From: Bacteroidota bacterium
GTDB taxonomy: Bacteria; Bacteroidota; Bacteroidia; Chitinophagales; Chitinophagaceae
Direction of reading: 5' to 3'
DNA: 6,811 nucleotides
NCBI GenBank assembly: GCA_023396345.1
Contig: JAEWWO010000136.1
Coordinates: 1 to 6,811 of the forward strand
Positions 1 to 5,802 of the stretch are shown one piece after another (the first letter of the stretch is position 1; every line of letters begins with the position of its first letter). A model generated the notes under the pieces. The model was given only the letters and a program-made list of their open reading frames with translations, had not been told where the DNA came from and did no database searches. A program made the translations under genes and the position numbers.

Positions 1-64
1 TTTGAAAAAATCCGCATTTTTTTCGGAACTTCGTTAAGCGCAACGTTATAGGCAATTGCATAAT

Positions 65-95
65 CTTGCAGGTGTCAAATATTTTTATATATTTG
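65..95 (+). promoter_or_regulatory. Candidate Bacteroidota-type promoter with a long leader
   Basis: CTTG at 65-68 is followed by exactly 19 bases and then TATATTTG at 88-95. The latter is a full match to the Bacteroidota -7 consensus TAnnTTTG, and the spacing fits the -33 TTG element. A transcript would start near 102 and run about 250 bases before the peptidase gene at 356, through both palindromic elements. It could be a second promoter of that operon, a relic of the repeat region, or a start for a short RNA. The motif match is seen directly; activity is inferred. Confidence 0.4.
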
Positions 96-132
96 GAAAA
101 ATAAAATATTATAAATGAGAAAATCCACTGCT

Positions 133-155
133 CTTCGGGATTTGTAATCCTGAAG
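133..155. repeat. 10-bp-stem hairpin, possible dispersed repeat remnant
   Basis: CTTCGGGATT (133-142) and AATCCTGAAG (146-155) are inverted around a 3-base loop TGT. Nine of the ten pairs are Watson-Crick; the tenth (137/151) is G.T, which still pairs as G.U in RNA. There is no downstream T-run, so an intrinsic terminator is unlikely. Similar GGATTnnnAATCC hairpins occur between genes in Bacteroidota genomes, so I suspect a dispersed element, but copy number cannot be judged from one window. Confidence 0.5.
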
Positions 156-183
156 CGTTATCAATAAATTTATTTCTATATAT

Positions 184-262
184 CATCTCTTGCATAGATG
201 CTCTCGCCTTGCCGATACGGGGTCGTACCGATAGCTATCGGTACGCTCAACATGACAGAAAA
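184..262 (-). repeat. REP-like palindromic intergenic element
   Basis: The core is a perfect 22-base palindrome at 224-245, with CGTACCGATAG mirrored about the centre between 234 and 235. One flank (184-200) is a small inverted repeat, CATCT and AGATG around 7 bases. The other flank (246-262) contains CTCAACATGACAG. Read on the minus strand the order is CTGTCATGTTGAGCG, palindrome, then a GAGCATCT...AGAGATG segment. This arrangement resembles the short dispersed 'TGTCATGTTGAGCG' elements I know from Bacteroidota intergenic regions. The palindrome is certain; family membership is recalled, not searched, and the element limits are approximate. Confidence 0.55.
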
Positions 263-307
263 TTTTCAATTTTCACTTTTCCATTTTCCACTATCCTCCC
301 TACCCTT

Positions 308-338
308 TTTGCTCAACCATTTTTAAATAGTAAATTGC
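308..338 (+). promoter_or_regulatory. Probable promoter of the M16 peptidase operon
   Basis: TTTG at 308-311 is followed by 19 bases and TAAATTGC at 331-338. The downstream box keeps the TAnnTT part of the -7 consensus but departs from it in the last two positions. Transcription would begin only about 10-15 bases before the ATG at 356, leaving a very short leader. Spacing is good and the box is imperfect, hence moderate confidence. Confidence 0.4.
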
Positions 339-355
339 ATCCCAATTTGTTTTAG

Positions 356-1603
356 ATGATTGATTTTACAAGATTTGAACTGAAAAACGGACTGCGTGTG
401 CTGGTGCATGAAGATGACTCCACGCCGGTAGCCGTAGTGAATGTTTTATACAACGTAGGGGCAAAAGATGAAGAGGAAAGCAAAACCGGCTTCGCACATT
501 TGTTTGAGCATCTGATGTTTGGCGGAAGCATTCACATTCCCGACTACGATGAGCCATTGCAACTCGCAGGCGGAGAAAACAATGCTTATACCACCAACGA
601 TTATACTAACTATTATTGCCAGATTCCTGCTGAAAATTTAGAAACCGCTTTCTGGCTGGAGAGCGACAGAATGCTGAGCCTTGCCTTCTCTCAAAAGAGT
701 TTGCAGGTGCAAAAAAAAGTAGTTATAGAAGAGTTTAAAGAACATTACATCAACAAACCTTACGGCGATGTATGGCAGATATTGCGCGAAATGGCGTATA
801 CCGTTCATCCCTATAAATGGCAGACAATCGGCAAAGAACTCTCGCATATCGAAAAAGCGAAAATGAGCGATGTGGTTGCCTTCTTTAAAAAATTTTACAC
901 GCCATCCAACGCTATCCTTGTTGTGGCAGGCAATGTAAAAACAGAGGAAGTAAAAACACTCGCTGAAAAATGGTTTGAACCTATTGAAAGCGGTGAAAAA
1001 TATGAACGCCATTTACCCGAAGAGCCTGTTCAGCAAGAGCATAAAGAGAAAGAAGTATATGCCGATGTTCCTGTGGATGCCATCTTTAAAGTTTGGCATA
1101 TATCCGACAGACTGAACAGAGGATATTATATAGCAGACTTAATCACTGAAATGCTGGGCGGTAGTGTTTCATCACGTTTGCATGAAAGTCTGGTAAAGAA
1201 CAAAAGACTATTTTCTTCTGTTGCGTGTTATCATTTGGGAACAGTTGATCAGGGATTACTCACAGTAGAAGCGCGGCTACTCAGGAACACAACAATGGAA
1301 GAAGCTGAAAAAGCCATTGATGAAGAAATAGAAAACTTTATACAATACTTTGAAGAAAAAGAATTGAACAAAGTAAAGAACAAAACCGAAAGCCTGATTC
1401 ACTTTGAAGATATGAGCATTATGAACCGAGCCAACAGTCTGGCTTTCTATGAACTTTTAGGCGATGCCAATCTTATCAATAAAGAATTAGACAATTACTT
1501 TTCTATTTCGCATGAAGAAGTAAAAGAATACGCACGGCAAATCTTTAGTCACAACAATTCCTGCACACTAAAATATTATTCCAGTCAACTGCATAAAAAA
1601 TAA
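356..1603 (+). CDS. M16 family zinc metallopeptidase, catalytic subunit
   Basis: This 415-residue protein is a pitrilysin/processing-peptidase family (M16) protease that probably degrades or processes peptides as one half of a heterodimer. The inverted zinc motif HxxEH is intact at H48-E51-H52 (AHLFEHLMFGGS), and the third metal ligand is probably E126 in the VVIEEF stretch before NKPYG. The conserved N-terminal block GG-E-NNAYTTNDYTNYY spans 72-87. An M16 C-terminal domain follows from about residue 190, without the R/Y substrate-binding pair, which sits in the partner. Length is usual for a split M16 subunit. An in-frame TAG lies directly before the ATG (353-355), so there is no longer form, and no signal peptide is visible, suggesting a cytoplasmic enzyme. 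It overlaps the next gene by one base (TAATG), so translation is probably coupled. Substrate is unknown; pqqL-like annotation is possible. Confidence 0.93.
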   Translation: MIDFTRFELKNGLRVLVHEDDSTPVAVVNVLYNVGAKDEEESKTGFAHLFEHLMFGGSIHIPDYDEPLQLAGGENNAYTTNDYTNYYCQIPAENLETAFWLESDRMLSLAFSQKSLQVQKKVVIEEFKEHYINKPYGDVWQILREMAYTVHPYKWQTIGKELSHIEKAKMSDVVAFFKKFYTPSNAILVVAGNVKTEEVKTLAEKWFEPIESGEKYERHLPEEPVQQEHKEKEVYADVPVDAIFKVWHISDRLNRGYYIADLITEMLGGSVSSRLHESLVKNKRLFSSVACYHLGTVDQGLLTVEARLLRNTTMEEAEKAIDEEIENFIQYFEEKELNKVKNKTESLIHFEDMSIMNRANSLAFYELLGDANLINKELDNYFSISHEEVKEYARQIFSHNNSCTLKYYSSQLHKK

Positions 1604-2886
1604 TGGACAGAAAAATCAGACCCAAAATATATAACGCTACCGATTTCAATATACGCCTGAAACCATATCAGCACTTTACTTTGAAGAACGGCGTACCTGT
1701 GTATACCATACATGCAGGAAAAGAAGAAGTCCTTAGCATAGAGCTGGTGTTCTTTGCAGGCAACTGGTTTGAAGATAAAAATTTGCTTGCAGCATCTACC
1801 AATTTTTTATTAAAAAACGGAACTAAACAAAAATCTGCATTTGAACTGAATGAGTTTTTTGAATACTATGGTTCTTTTTTAGAAAGAAGATGCTATAACG
1901 AAACTGCTACACTGTCGCTGCATTGTCTTACTAAACATACAGAAACCTTATTGCCTGTAGTGGCTGAAATACTTACAGAGTCAGTGTTTCAGCAGGAAGA
2001 ACTGGATATTTACAGAAAAAACGCGAAGCAAAAATTAAAAGTAAATCTTACCAAAGCTGAATTTGTAGCCAACAGAATAATTGATAAAAACATCTACGGC
2101 TTTCATCATCCTTACGGCAAATATACTACCAACGAGGCTTTTGATGCTGTTACAAGAGAAGATATAATTGATTATTACAATCAATATTATGCTACAGGAA
2201 ACTGCTTATTGTTTGTTTCAGGATATTTGCCTAATCATCTTGAGCAGATGTTAAACAGCACTGTTGGTGAGCTTCCTTTTCGTATTTCAGATCATAAAAA
2301 AATAGACTTTAATTGTGAAGTAAAACCTTCTACAGAAAAAAGAGAAACTATTATTAATGATGAAAACGCGGTACAGGGTTCTTTACGCATCGCCCGTCAT
2401 TTTCCAAACAGAAGACAGGAAGACTACACTAAAGCGCAGGTAATGAATACGGTATTTGGTGGCTATTTCAGTTCAAGGTTAATGAGTAATATCCGCGAAG
2501 AAAAAGGTTATACCTATGGCATAAGCAGTTACATCCAGAATCATATACAGGATACAGCACTCATTATTTCTACAGAAGCCGGGCGCAATGTAATAGATGC
2601 AACCATTGAAGAAGTGTGGAAAGAAGCAAAAAAATTGATAGAGCAACCAGTTGGAGACGAAGAATTACTGATGGTAAAAAATTACTTAATCGGTACTACA
2701 CTGGGAGAACTGGATGGTCCGTTTGAGATTATGAACAGATGGAAAAACTATATTCTCAACAATCTGGATGATGATTATTTCTACCGCACAATGGATACCA
2801 TAAAACAAATTACCGCAACCGACATTCAGGAAATGGCTGAAAAATATTTGAAAAAAGAAGATTTCAGACAACTGGTAGTTTATTAA
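1603..2886 (+). CDS. M16 family peptidase-like, non-catalytic partner subunit
   Basis: This 427-residue M16 homologue lacks the metal site. Where the preceding protein has HxxEH, this one reads A64-S-T-N67-F68 before LLKNGT. It keeps the other hallmark of the family, the R...Y pair in the C-terminal domain, at R298 and Y305 (REEKGYTYGISSY), preceded by FGGYFSSRL. That is the division of labour known for two-chain M16 enzymes such as mitochondrial processing peptidase and the Sphingomonas SPH2681/SPH2682 pair: one subunit carries zinc, the other helps bind substrate. The start ATG overlaps the upstream stop by one base, supporting stoichiometric co-expression. There is no signal peptide. Assignment to M16 is firm; the inactive-partner role is inferred from the missing ligands. 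Confidence 0.92.
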   Translation: MDRKIRPKIYNATDFNIRLKPYQHFTLKNGVPVYTIHAGKEEVLSIELVFFAGNWFEDKNLLAASTNFLLKNGTKQKSAFELNEFFEYYGSFLERRCYNETATLSLHCLTKHTETLLPVVAEILTESVFQQEELDIYRKNAKQKLKVNLTKAEFVANRIIDKNIYGFHHPYGKYTTNEAFDAVTREDIIDYYNQYYATGNCLLFVSGYLPNHLEQMLNSTVGELPFRISDHKKIDFNCEVKPSTEKRETIINDENAVQGSLRIARHFPNRRQEDYTKAQVMNTVFGGYFSSRLMSNIREEKGYTYGISSYIQNHIQDTALIISTEAGRNVIDATIEEVWKEAKKLIEQPVGDEELLMVKNYLIGTTLGELDGPFEIMNRWKNYILNNLDDDYFYRTMDTIKQITATDIQEMAEKYLKKEDFRQLVVY

Positions 2887-2890
2887 TAAT

Positions 2891-2898
2891 TATCTTTG
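2891..2898 (+). promoter_or_regulatory. -7 box for the small membrane protein gene
   Basis: TATCTTTG matches TAnnTTTG at every fixed position and lies 5 bases after the upstream stop codon, 32 bases before the next ATG. No TTG stands at the expected -33 distance inside the end of the peptidase gene. The downstream gene may therefore have its own start as well as receiving readthrough. Confidence 0.4.
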
Positions 2899-2930
2899 AA
2901 TAAATATCTTTTCATTACAAAAATTATTTT

Positions 2931-3275
2931 ATGGGATTTTTCGGAAGATTTTTAGTAACCACAGTTGCAGTTATTGCCGCAGGATATTTACTTCCGGGTG
3001 TAGAACTTGAAAAAAGTTATACTCCACTGATAGTGGCACTGGTATTGGGTTTGCTCAATGCATTCGTAAAACCGTTACTGGTATTCTTTACCATACCATT
3101 TACAATTTTGACTTTCGGATTATTTCTCTTAGTCATAGATACTGTAATCATAAAAATGGCATCGGGAATTGTCGGAGGTTTTCATGTAGAAAGCTGGTGG
3201 ACAGCCTTCTTCTGCGGACTAATTATTGCCATCATCACTTCTCTTCTGGAAGCAGTAATTAAAAAAGCATCTTAA
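2931..3275 (+). CDS. Four-helix membrane protein, phage holin family IV / YvlD-like
   Basis: A 114-residue, almost wholly hydrophobic protein with four predicted membrane segments at roughly 5-22, 31-52, 54-80 and 88-110. The pattern LLPGVE, then ALVLGLLNAFVKPLL, then TIPFTILTFGLFLLVIDT, then GGFHVESWW is typical of the small integral membrane family annotated as mycobacterial-type four-helix phage holin (PF04020), which includes Bacillus YvlD. Despite the name, members are widespread chromosomal genes with no prophage context, as here. Real function is unknown; membrane stress roles have been suggested for relatives. It lies 44 bases after the peptidase pair on the same strand and converges on the thioredoxin gene with only 3 bases between stop codons. 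Family call is confident, function is not. Confidence 0.85.
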   Translation: MGFFGRFLVTTVAVIAAGYLLPGVELEKSYTPLIVALVLGLLNAFVKPLLVFFTIPFTILTFGLFLLVIDTVIIKMASGIVGGFHVESWWTAFFCGLIIAIITSLLEAVIKKAS

Positions 3276-3278
3276 TCT

Positions 3279-3809
3279 TTATTTCGCATTGATAAATTTA
3301 TCAAACTCTCTGACAAAATTTTCATTGGCATAGTCAGCAGCACCTTCGTAATGCATAATTAATTTTCCTTCACGGTCAAACACCATCGTTGTGGGAACAG
3401 CACCTCGATAGATGCTCGCAGGAAATCCATTTAAAGATTCATACAACGGTGTCTTATAATTTCTCTTATCAAGGAATCTCTGAGATTTTTTCAGATTGCT
3501 GTCAGCATCTACAAACAGAAACTTTACATTTTCATTGTCTTTGTACCGTAGATATAATTCATTCAATCCGGGCAATTCATCTCTGCACGGGCCGCACCAT
3601 GTTGCCCAAATATTGATGAACACTACTTTTCCGTGCATCAGTGAAAGTGCAGTGGTATCGCCATGTACATCCTTAAATATAAGTTCATGGTCTAATGCAA
3701 TGCTTCCATCATGCACAGGACGGTGATCATGATCATGATGCTGTGCGGTAGAAGTGAGTGCCGTAAATATAAATAGTGGAGCCAATAATAATAATTTCCA
3801 ATTAATCAT
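3279..3809 (-). CDS. Exported TlpA/ResA-like thiol-disulfide oxidoreductase with His-rich N-terminus
   Basis: A 176-residue thioredoxin-fold protein. A signal peptide covers about residues 1-22 and ends TSTA|Q. The redox motif is WCGPC (C72, C75) after VVFINIWAT, and the cis-proline is P139 in GAVPTTMVF; both are standard for TlpA/ResA-type proteins that reduce disulfides outside the inner membrane, for example in cytochrome maturation. It is not lipidated (no lipobox). The oddity is the start of the mature chain, Q-HHDHDHRPVHD, with His at 24, 25, 27, 29 and 33, a likely metal-binding tail. I chose the ATG at 3809; a GTG two codons upstream (3815) gives 178 residues, and an in-frame stop precedes it closely. 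The gene is monocistronic, convergent with the holin-like gene and divergent from the OXA-like lipoprotein. Confidence 0.9.
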   Translation of the reverse strand: MINWKLLLLAPLFIFTALTSTAQHHDHDHRPVHDGSIALDHELIFKDVHGDTTALSLMHGKVVFINIWATWCGPCRDELPGLNELYLRYKDNENVKFLFVDADSNLKKSQRFLDKRNYKTPLYESLNGFPASIYRGAVPTTMVFDREGKLIMHYEGAADYANENFVREFDKFINAK

Positions 3810-3857
3810 TTTCACAAAAAATCTTTAGTCTGTAAGACGTAAAAATAATTAATTAGT

Positions 3858-3888
3858 TAAAAGTAGTTTGTTAATATTTCTATTCAAA
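3858..3888 (-). promoter_or_regulatory. Promoter of the thioredoxin-like gene
   Basis: On the minus strand TTTG (3888-3885) is followed by 19 bases and TACTTTTA (3865-3858), a match to TAnnTTTG at all but the last base. Spacing is ideal for the Bacteroidota primary sigma factor. The leader would be about 40 bases to the ATG at 3809. It lies back to back with the promoter of the divergent lipoprotein gene. Confidence 0.55.
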
Positions 3889-3902
3889 AAAAATCTAATC
3901 CT

Positions 3903-3910
3903 TAGTTTTG
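3903..3910 (+). promoter_or_regulatory. -7 box for the OXA-like lipoprotein gene
   Basis: TAGTTTTG, followed by C, fits TAnnTTTG at every fixed position. It ends 16 bases before the ATG at 3927, implying a leader of about 10 bases. No TTG occurs at the usual -33 distance (the area reads TTTCTATTC), so the upstream element is weak or replaced by an activator. Confidence 0.5.
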
Positions 3911-3926
3911 CACAAAATTTATTGAT

Positions 3927-4700
3927 ATGCGTTATTTATTTTCATTCGTATTATTATCTGTAGCCATGTTCAGTTGTTCGCCCAACAACGTGGAAAAAGA
4001 CAATATGCCGGAGAAATTTTTTAAAGAAAAAAATCTGACAGGCTCTTTTGCATTAATGAATAATGCAAACAAAACATTTAAAATATACAATCTTTCCGAT
4101 TATAAAGATTCAGCCTACATTCCGGGCACAGCATTCAATATTGTAAACGGATTAATAGCTATTGAAAACGGCACTATCACAGATGAAAACAGTAAATTAT
4201 CCGTAGCTGATTCCAATGCATCTACTTTAAAAACATCAATAGACAAAAATACACAGTTCTTCGACAGCCTTTCCGTAAAAACAGGCAAAGAGAAAATGCA
4301 GTTCTGGCTGGATAGTTTGCATTACGGCAATCTGAAAATAAACAAATTAGCAGGTTTCTGGAATGATGGTTCTCTCATCATCACTGCCGATGAGCAACTC
4401 GGTCTTATAACCGGCTTATATTTTTCTAATCTTCCTATGCAAAAAAGAACACAGGCTGTAGTAAAAGGTCTTCTGCATCGTGAAGGCAACAGTAAATACA
4501 CATTGGGCTACAACAAAGGTATTGCGCCACATGCAGGCGGATACGTTGCACATATCAATGGATGGATTGAAGAAAATAAACATGTTTACTTTTTTAGTCA
4601 GACAACCAAATCTCCCGATTCAACTTCAATGATACAGAATAGTGAAACGCTATTAAAATCCATACTGAAAGAATATGGATATTTTGAAGGTAAAAAATAA
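3927..4700 (+). CDS. Lipoprotein with degenerate class D beta-lactamase (OXA)-like domain
   Basis: A 257-residue predicted lipoprotein: hydrophobic residues 4-16 lead to C17 in AMFSC, a relaxed Bacteroidota lipobox. The remainder follows the class D beta-lactamase/transpeptidase fold by eye: F-x-GSFALMN near 37-45, IPGTAFNIVNGLIAIENG (65-82) for the OXA 'IPASTFKIPNAL' block, GKEKMQFWL (120-128), YGN (133-135), FWNDGSLIITADEQLGLITGLY (144-165) and the late strand HVYFFSQ. Catalysis appears lost. The S-x-x-K nucleophile motif reads T68-A-F-N71, the S-x-V position falls on K107-N-T109, and K-T-G falls on Y195-N-K197. It should not hydrolyse beta-lactams and could instead bind peptidoglycan or a partner. 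It is single, with its own promoter, between a divergent thioredoxin gene and batBC. The alignment is from memory of the family, so fold assignment is good but not certain. Confidence 0.72.
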   Translation: MRYLFSFVLLSVAMFSCSPNNVEKDNMPEKFFKEKNLTGSFALMNNANKTFKIYNLSDYKDSAYIPGTAFNIVNGLIAIENGTITDENSKLSVADSNASTLKTSIDKNTQFFDSLSVKTGKEKMQFWLDSLHYGNLKINKLAGFWNDGSLIITADEQLGLITGLYFSNLPMQKRTQAVVKGLLHREGNSKYTLGYNKGIAPHAGGYVAHINGWIEENKHVYFFSQTTKSPDSTSMIQNSETLLKSILKEYGYFEGKK

Positions 4701-4731
4701 GTATTTCTAAAACGTTAAAATATACCTTATT

Positions 4732-4765
4732 CAACATATGTTGTAAATTAATGGAATAATTTTAG
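4732..4765 (+). promoter_or_regulatory. Putative batB promoter with a 12-base palindrome
   Basis: TAATTTTA at 4757-4764 matches TAnnTTTG at all but the last base and lies 18 bases before the batB ATG. A perfect palindrome, CAACATATGTTG, occupies 4732-4743, about where the upstream promoter element would sit. Its inner TTG is only 13 bases from the -7 box, shorter than usual. The palindrome could be an operator for a dimeric regulator or chance. Confidence 0.35.
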
Positions 4766-4782
4766 ACGTTAATTATAATTAC

Positions 4783-5802
4783 ATGTATTCATTCGAAAAT
4801 AGTATTTATTTCTGGGCATTACCGGTGGTGCTTATTCTTATATTTCTGTTGTACGCTTTTATCAGGTGGAAGAAGAAAGTAAGAAAGAGTATCGGTGATG
4901 AAAAACTCATCAATCAGCTTACTGCAAATTTTTCTCAATCAAAATTCAGATTGAAATATTTTCTGCTTATTGCTGCGGTCTTTTTTGGAATCTTAGCTGC
5001 TATAAACTTCAGAAAAGAAGACAACAAAGGTAAATCTACCAGCGATGGTAATACGCGCGGGATTGATGTTGTAATTGCGCTGGATGTAAGCAAGAGTATG
5101 CTGGCACAGGATATAAAACCTACAAGACTGGACCAGGCAAAACTGCTGGTAAGTAAACTAATTGACGATCTGGGAAACAACAGAATAGGCTTCGTTGTTT
5201 TTGCCGGGCAGGCTATTCTTCAAATGCCTTTAACTACAGATGCGGGTGCTGCAAAAATGTTATTGTCTAATCTGCATCCTGATTTAATCCCGGTGCAGGG
5301 TACGGAAATCGGCGATGCTCTTACGGTTGCCAATCAGGCTTTAGGAAATGTAGACGACAGAAAACATAAAGCTATCATCTTAATTACAGACGGTGAAGAT
5401 CATGATAATAAAACCGGAGCAGCCATCAAAGCATTGGAGGATGCGGGTGTTGTGGTATTCACAATAGGAATCGGAAGTGCAGAAGGAACACCTATTTTTG
5501 ACCCGGCAACAAACGATTTTGTAAAAGACAACAACGGTCAGACGGTGGTTTCCAGACTGGGAGAAGAAGAATTGCAGAATATTGCACAAAGCACCAACGG
5601 CAACTATTTCAGATTAGACAACGAACCGAATGCAGCCGACAAAATAGCATCTTCTATCGACGGTATGGAAAAAAAATTACTGCAGTCTCCTGCAACCGGC
5701 GCAAAAACATACAGATCAAGTTTTCCATATTTAATAGGCATTACGCTTTTTCTGCTTGTGCTTGATGTGTTTATTAATGAAAGAAAAAGAAGAGTAAGAT
5801 GA
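4783..5802 (+). CDS. batB: BatB-like VWA-domain inner-membrane protein
   Basis: A 339-residue membrane-anchored von Willebrand A protein of the Bacteroides aerotolerance (Bat) family. Two membrane helices lie at about 9-28 and 57-75, the VWA domain spans roughly 93-290, and a third helix is at about 312-330. The metal-ion-dependent adhesion site is intact: DVSKS (D101, S103, S105), PLTTD (150-153) and ITDGED with D203. The wording DVSKSMLAQDIKPTRLDQAK and VVFAGQA fits BatB better than BatA. Bat proteins are thought to form a membrane complex exposing the VWA and TPR parts to the periplasm; their role in oxygen tolerance is debated and envelope maintenance is likelier. The stop codon overlaps the batC start as ATGA. 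Unusually, no batA precedes it: the upstream gene is an unrelated lipoprotein, and batB appears to have its own promoter. Confidence 0.9.
   Translation: MYSFENSIYFWALPVVLILIFLLYAFIRWKKKVRKSIGDEKLINQLTANFSQSKFRLKYFLLIAAVFFGILAAINFRKEDNKGKSTSDGNTRGIDVVIALDVSKSMLAQDIKPTRLDQAKLLVSKLIDDLGNNRIGFVVFAGQAILQMPLTTDAGAAKMLLSNLHPDLIPVQGTEIGDALTVANQALGNVDDRKHKAIILITDGEDHDNKTGAAIKALEDAGVVVFTIGIGSAEGTPIFDPATNDFVKDNNGQTVVSRLGEEELQNIAQSTNGNYFRLDNEPNAADKIASSIDGMEKKLLQSPATGAKTYRSSFPYLIGITLFLLVLDVFINERKRRVR

Larger units (their letters stand above)
1..355. other. Intergenic region without a credible gene
   Basis: No reading frame here looks like a real protein. Two short frames run in from the left edge and stop at 37 and 51, so the 3' end of an upstream gene cannot be excluded, but nothing recognisable is encoded. 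An ATG at 115 opens only 10 codons. The stretch holds a consensus-like promoter (65-95), a strong small hairpin (133-155), a REP-like palindromic element (184-262) and the probable promoter of the peptidase operon (308-338). A 12-base AT-only palindrome at 163-174 may be chance. Confidence 0.7.

Noticed and set aside
1..51. Possible 3' end of a gene entering from the left
   Set aside because: Frames end at 37 and 51 with no recognisable residues, so no choice can be supported.
115..147. ATG with 10 codons after the 65-95 promoter
   Set aside because: Too short and without ribosome-binding or conservation evidence; it runs into the hairpin.
366..557. 63-codon minus-strand open frame with many Arg, His and Cys
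   Set aside because: Antisense to the HxxEH region of a clear peptidase gene.
638..1012. 124-codon minus-strand open frame
   Set aside because: It lies wholly inside the M16 catalytic gene, is rich in Phe and Cys as expected from reversed Glu/Lys codons, and resembles no family.
2931..3275. Prophage lysis gene
   Set aside because: The holin label belongs to a widespread chromosomal membrane family, and no other phage gene is present.
3389..3726. Two plus-strand open frames opposite the thioredoxin-like gene
   Set aside because: The opposite strand encodes WCGPC and the cis-Pro motif, so these are antisense shadows.
3927..4700. Functional OXA-type beta-lactamase conferring resistance
   Set aside because: The serine, lysine and KTG motifs required for catalysis are all replaced.
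4770..4781. Palindrome TAATTATAATTA just before the batB ATG
   Set aside because: It consists only of A and T in an AT-rich gap and is expected by chance.
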